A DNA stretch of 64,000 nucleotides from Chrysogorgia sp. JL179-B06. Taxonomy: Eukaryota; Cnidaria; Anthozoa; Scleralcyonacea; Chrysogorgiidae. Both the position numbers and the translations under genes were made by a program. Below, piece by piece: positions 61,367-64,000 of this stretch. Every line of letters begins with the position of its first letter. Position 1 is the stretch's first letter. The notes under the pieces were generated by a model. It searched no databases. It had not been told where the DNA came from and was given only the letters and a program-made list of their open reading frames with translations. The stretch lies in contig JAYKKM010000145.1 in the NCBI GenBank assembly GCA_035772405.1, positions 46,001-110,000 of the forward strand. Reading direction: 5' to 3'.

Positions 61367-62217
61367 CAAAGCTTAGAAATATTAAGGTAGACGAATTTTT
61401 AACGTTTTTACCTGTGTTGAAGGAGCACTTTAACAAGCAAATAAGCCACTTTAAGGGTGGTCGTTTAACTCACTTTTATCATGAGTGGGGGGAAATTACT
61501 TCAGACCGAGAAATCCTAGATATAGTAAGTGGCCAACGGATAGAATTTGACACAGAGCCGTTTCAAAACTGCCCACGTGTACAGTCTAACTATACCGAAG
61601 CTGAACAGGCAGTCATAGGTTCTGAAGTGGAAAAATTGCTAAATAAATCTGTAATCATTCGCACACAACATGAACCTGGAGAATTTATATCTTCAATATT
61701 TGTGCGCCCTAAAAAAGATGGCACGAGTCGAATGATTTTAAACCTAAAAGATCTTAATCAGCATGTACAATACCATCATTTTAAAATGGAAACACTTATT
61801 GATGCTATTAGGCTCATGAGCCCTAACTGTTATATGAGCTCTATTGATCTTAAGGACGCTTATTACTCTGTGCCCATTGCCAAGCCACATCAAAAATATT
61901 TGAAATTCAAATGGGAGGGCACATTATATGCATTTAGATGCTTCCCAAATGTGCTTGCCAGTTGCCCTCGGAAATTTACCAAACTCCTAAAACCAGTGTA
62001 TTCAGTCTTAAGACAATTGGGACATCTTTCTTCCCCATACATTGATGACTCATATTTGCAAGGAGATGATTATGAGAGTTGTTTAGAAAACACTATCGAC
62101 ACCCTTATATTATTATCCACCCTTGGCTTTGTTATCCATCCTCATCCCAACACAAAGACTACTATTTTTAGGCTTCATCTTAGATTCTACCTTAATGCGA
62201 ATTTATATGACCCCTGA
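61273..62217 (+). CDS. DIRS-like reverse transcriptase (frame continues in next entry)
   Basis: The 314-codon frame contains SSIFVRPKKDGTSRMILNLK, SSIDLKDAYYSVPIA, LKFKWEGTLYAFRCFPN and the active site YIDD (62,038-62,049). It overlaps the gag end. After about 62,150 the expected FLGFILDS motif appears in the other frame (62,123 onwards), so a frameshift separates RT from RNase H. The style is that of DIRS1/Ngaro-type elements, which copy RNA to DNA and insert by tyrosine recombinase. Confidence 0.85.
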   Translation: MAEQQAHLSEETGRGPQQQQQEVAASDCEIITKLRNIKVDEFLTFLPVLKEHFNKQISHFKGGRLTHFYHEWGEITSDREILDIVSGQRIEFDTEPFQNCPRVQSNYTEAEQAVIGSEVEKLLNKSVIIRTQHEPGEFISSIFVRPKKDGTSRMILNLKDLNQHVQYHHFKMETLIDAIRLMSPNCYMSSIDLKDAYYSVPIAKPHQKYLKFKWEGTLYAFRCFPNVLASCPRKFTKLLKPVYSVLRQLGHLSSPYIDDSYLQGDDYESCLENTIDTLILLSTLGFVIHPHPNTKTTIFRLHLRFYLNANLYDP

Positions 62218-63082
62218 AAAGGCAACTAAGGTCATTGAGATGTGCTCTAACTTACTCAAGCACACATCACCAACAATTCGTGAAGTATCTCAAGTCCTGG
62301 GATACATAATTTCAACATTCCCAGGGGTTATGCTAGGACCACTCTACTTTCGACACCTAGAGGGAATTAAATCCCAAGCACTTAAGGAGAACAAAGGCAA
62401 GTTTGATGTCCCTATGACATTAAATGAGGAAGCTAACGATGAGTTGACCTGGTGGATAAACTCGGCCCCAACCTGCAGCTATAATGTTGTTAGCCATGGG
62501 GAACCAGATACTATCATGAGCACAGATGCCTCTTCCACCGGCTGGGGTTGTAGCCTGGGCCAAATTAAGACAGGGGGTAACTGGACTCAAGATGAAGCAC
62601 AGTCATTCCACCCTGATCCAGGAGCCATAGCGGTTAATGCCTTCCATATGTCATGGAAGCAATTCCAAGCCTACATTTTTCCACCTTTCTGTCTCATTCC
62701 TAGAATTTTACAGAAAATCCAAGAGGAACAATGCACTGCTGTGCTGGTAGTCCCACGATGGCCAACACAGACATGGTGGCCCAAACTAATGAGTCAACTA
62801 ATAGCCCACCCAATGCTATTACCCAAGACAAAGACAACATTGACCCTTCCGAGCAACCTGGAAGCAACGCATCCACTTTACCCTCATCTGGAACTAATGA
62901 TTTGCCACTTGTCTGGAAATCCCTTTGCAATCAAGGCCTTTCAACGGCTGCTTCCAGCATTATTACCCAATCATGGAGACAAGGGACTATCAAACAATAT
63001 AGATCTTACCTCAAGAAATGGGAACTTTACTGTCACGAGTGGGAAATTGATCCAATTCACTCGTCTATATCAGATGGAATAA
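62123..63082 (+). CDS. DIRS-like RT end and RNase H
   Basis: It carries on from the RT with FLGFILDSTLM, then an RNase H with STDASSTGWGCSLG (first catalytic Asp). The expected glutamate helix reads AIAVNAFHMSWKQF without the usual acidic residue, so activity is doubtful. The tail (VPRWPTQTWWPKL) is the usual DIRS end. It overlaps the recombinase frame by about 350 bp, the normal arrangement in DIRS elements. Confidence 0.75.
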   Translation: MALLSILIPTQRLLFLGFILDSTLMRIYMTPEKATKVIEMCSNLLKHTSPTIREVSQVLGYIISTFPGVMLGPLYFRHLEGIKSQALKENKGKFDVPMTLNEEANDELTWWINSAPTCSYNVVSHGEPDTIMSTDASSTGWGCSLGQIKTGGNWTQDEAQSFHPDPGAIAVNAFHMSWKQFQAYIFPPFCLIPRILQKIQEEQCTAVLVVPRWPTQTWWPKLMSQLIAHPMLLPKTKTTLTLPSNLEATHPLYPHLELMICHLSGNPFAIKAFQRLLPALLPNHGDKGLSNNIDLTSRNGNFTVTSGKLIQFTRLYQME

Positions 63083-63888
63083 ACTTTCTGTCGGCACTGA
63101 ATGAAACTGGAGTTGGTTATAGTGCCATTAATACTGCACGGAGTGCTTTATCTTCTATCCTTGTGCTACCGGGAAATGTCAGTTTCGGTTCTCATCCACT
63201 TGCAATACGACTGCTTAAAGGAGTGTTTGAACTACGTCCATCACTCCCTAGATACCAAGACACCTGGGATATCTCTGCAGTGCTTAAAGTGCTAGAAAAC
63301 TGGAACATTGATGACATTTCTCTTAAGGACTTATCTTTAAAATTGACAATGTTACTTGCCATTACCACTAGTCAACGGGTTCAAACACTCAAAGCGCTAT
63401 CCATGAATAAGATGATCTTAAAGTCAGACCAATGCACGTTTGTACTTGATGGTTTGTTGAAAACTTCCCGGCCAGGGAAACATTTAAATAGCGTGGTAGT
63501 AGCAACTTATCCAGCTAACAAAAACTTGTGTCCAGTCAAACACCTGAAGTCCTATTTGGAAAAGACAGCAACACTCCGGGGGACAAATACACAATTGTTT
63601 GTGAGCCATCAGAAGCCACACAATCCTGTTTCAACAGATACTCTGGCTAGATGGATAAGAACTGTTCTGGAGAAAGCGGGAATAAACACCAAAGTATATG
63701 GTGCCCATAGCACCAGAGCAGCATCCACTTCAGCAGCACATAGTAAGAACATTGACCTCAACCAAATTCTTGCTGCTGGTGGCTGGAGTAATGAAAGTAC
63801 TTTTAGTAAGTTTTACAATAAAACTGTTATAGATTTGACTAAGAACTATGGCAAAGACTTGTTGTCGGCTGTTATGAGCCATAACTAA
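62731..63888 (+). CDS. DIRS-like tyrosine recombinase
   Basis: The 385-codon frame has the catalytic set Arg216 (TSQRVQTLK), His326-X-X-Arg329 (GAHSTRAAS), a Trp in the His/Trp position (GGWSNEST, 352) and nucleophile Tyr362 (KFYNK). The N-terminal SAM-like domain (QGTIKQYRSYLKKWELYC) is present. The real start is probably internal or upstream by overlap with RNase H. It inserts the circular DNA copy without target duplication. The frame is intact to the TAA at 63,886-63,888; the right terminal repeats would lie at or beyond the window end. Confidence 0.88.
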   Translation: MHCCAGSPTMANTDMVAQTNESTNSPPNAITQDKDNIDPSEQPGSNASTLPSSGTNDLPLVWKSLCNQGLSTAASSIITQSWRQGTIKQYRSYLKKWELYCHEWEIDPIHSSISDGINFLSALNETGVGYSAINTARSALSSILVLPGNVSFGSHPLAIRLLKGVFELRPSLPRYQDTWDISAVLKVLENWNIDDISLKDLSLKLTMLLAITTSQRVQTLKALSMNKMILKSDQCTFVLDGLLKTSRPGKHLNSVVVATYPANKNLCPVKHLKSYLEKTATLRGTNTQLFVSHQKPHNPVSTDTLARWIRTVLEKAGINTKVYGAHSTRAASTSAAHSKNIDLNQILAAGGWSNESTFSKFYNKTVIDLTKNYGKDLLSAVMSHN

Positions 63889-64000
63889 CCCTTAAGAACA
63901 TATGTTTAGAACCGTTGAGTTACTGATTTGTATTGTTACTTGTATTATGAATACATCATGTATTATGAATGAGGTTTTCACTGTTGTGAACTTAGCCTCT
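63889..64000 (+). other. 3' flank of the DIRS-like element, cut by window edge
   Basis: Noncoding and AT-rich, with a short repeat of TTGTATTATGAAT. Likely part of the element's 3' region; its end is not visible. Confidence 0.35.

Overview
The window is animal nuclear DNA, most likely from a cnidarian (probably an anthozoan). It is AT-rich and intron-rich, full of AT microsatellites, tRNA-derived repeats, small inverted-repeat transposons and broken LINEs. It carries one spliced host gene and a large virus-like transposon. The taxonomic call is inference from repeat style and gene content; no rRNA or mitochondrial marker is present.

Layout. About 1-1.4 kb is a tandem array of tRNA-Ala-like units. 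From 5.2 to 25.1 kb, on the minus strand, nine exons of one receptor tyrosine kinase can be followed, with four Ig-like ectodomain exons, a transmembrane exon and four kinase exons. All splice phases join without a break; the signal-peptide end is not found. Its introns hold LINE pieces, a relic of a Polinton-type DNA polymerase, a TTAA-flanked MITE, foldback repeats and hairpins. From 26.6 to 34.6 kb is a transposon graveyard: LINE ends, a large palindromic element with 10-bp target duplications that was later hit by a hAT-type MITE with 8-bp duplications, a 2A-peptide-like relic, a 1.7-kb inverted-repeat element and an LTR-retroelement edge.

The centrepiece is a whole Polinton/Maverick at 34,661-53,605 (18,945 bp), flanked by perfect 6-bp duplications (ACAATA) and bounded by about 1-kb terminal inverted repeats whose outermost 118 bp are themselves near-perfect palindromes. 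Its left half (minus strand) holds a membrane protein, packaging ATPase, major capsid protein, two copies of a coiled-coil/membrane gene, a chromodomain integrase and a penton-like capsid protein. Its right half (mostly plus strand) holds a large membrane protein, a fibre-like protein, several small membrane or basic proteins, a BRO-N/nuclease fusion, a zinc-ribbon protein and protein-primed DNA polymerase B. A thymidine kinase and a zinc-finger protein lie on the minus strand within it. Thymidine kinase, the BRO-N/nuclease fusion and the fibre are unusual cargo and make it look like an integrated DNA virus. Frameshifts in the polymerase, penton, fibre and one coiled-coil copy say this copy is no longer autonomous. 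No protease of the adenovirus type was recognised.

To the right, 54.2-60 kb is mostly noncoding with MITEs and a LINE 3' end. From 60.2 to 63.9 kb lies a DIRS-like tyrosine-recombinase retrotransposon (gag, reverse transcriptase, RNase H and recombinase, with frameshifts) whose right end runs towards the window edge.
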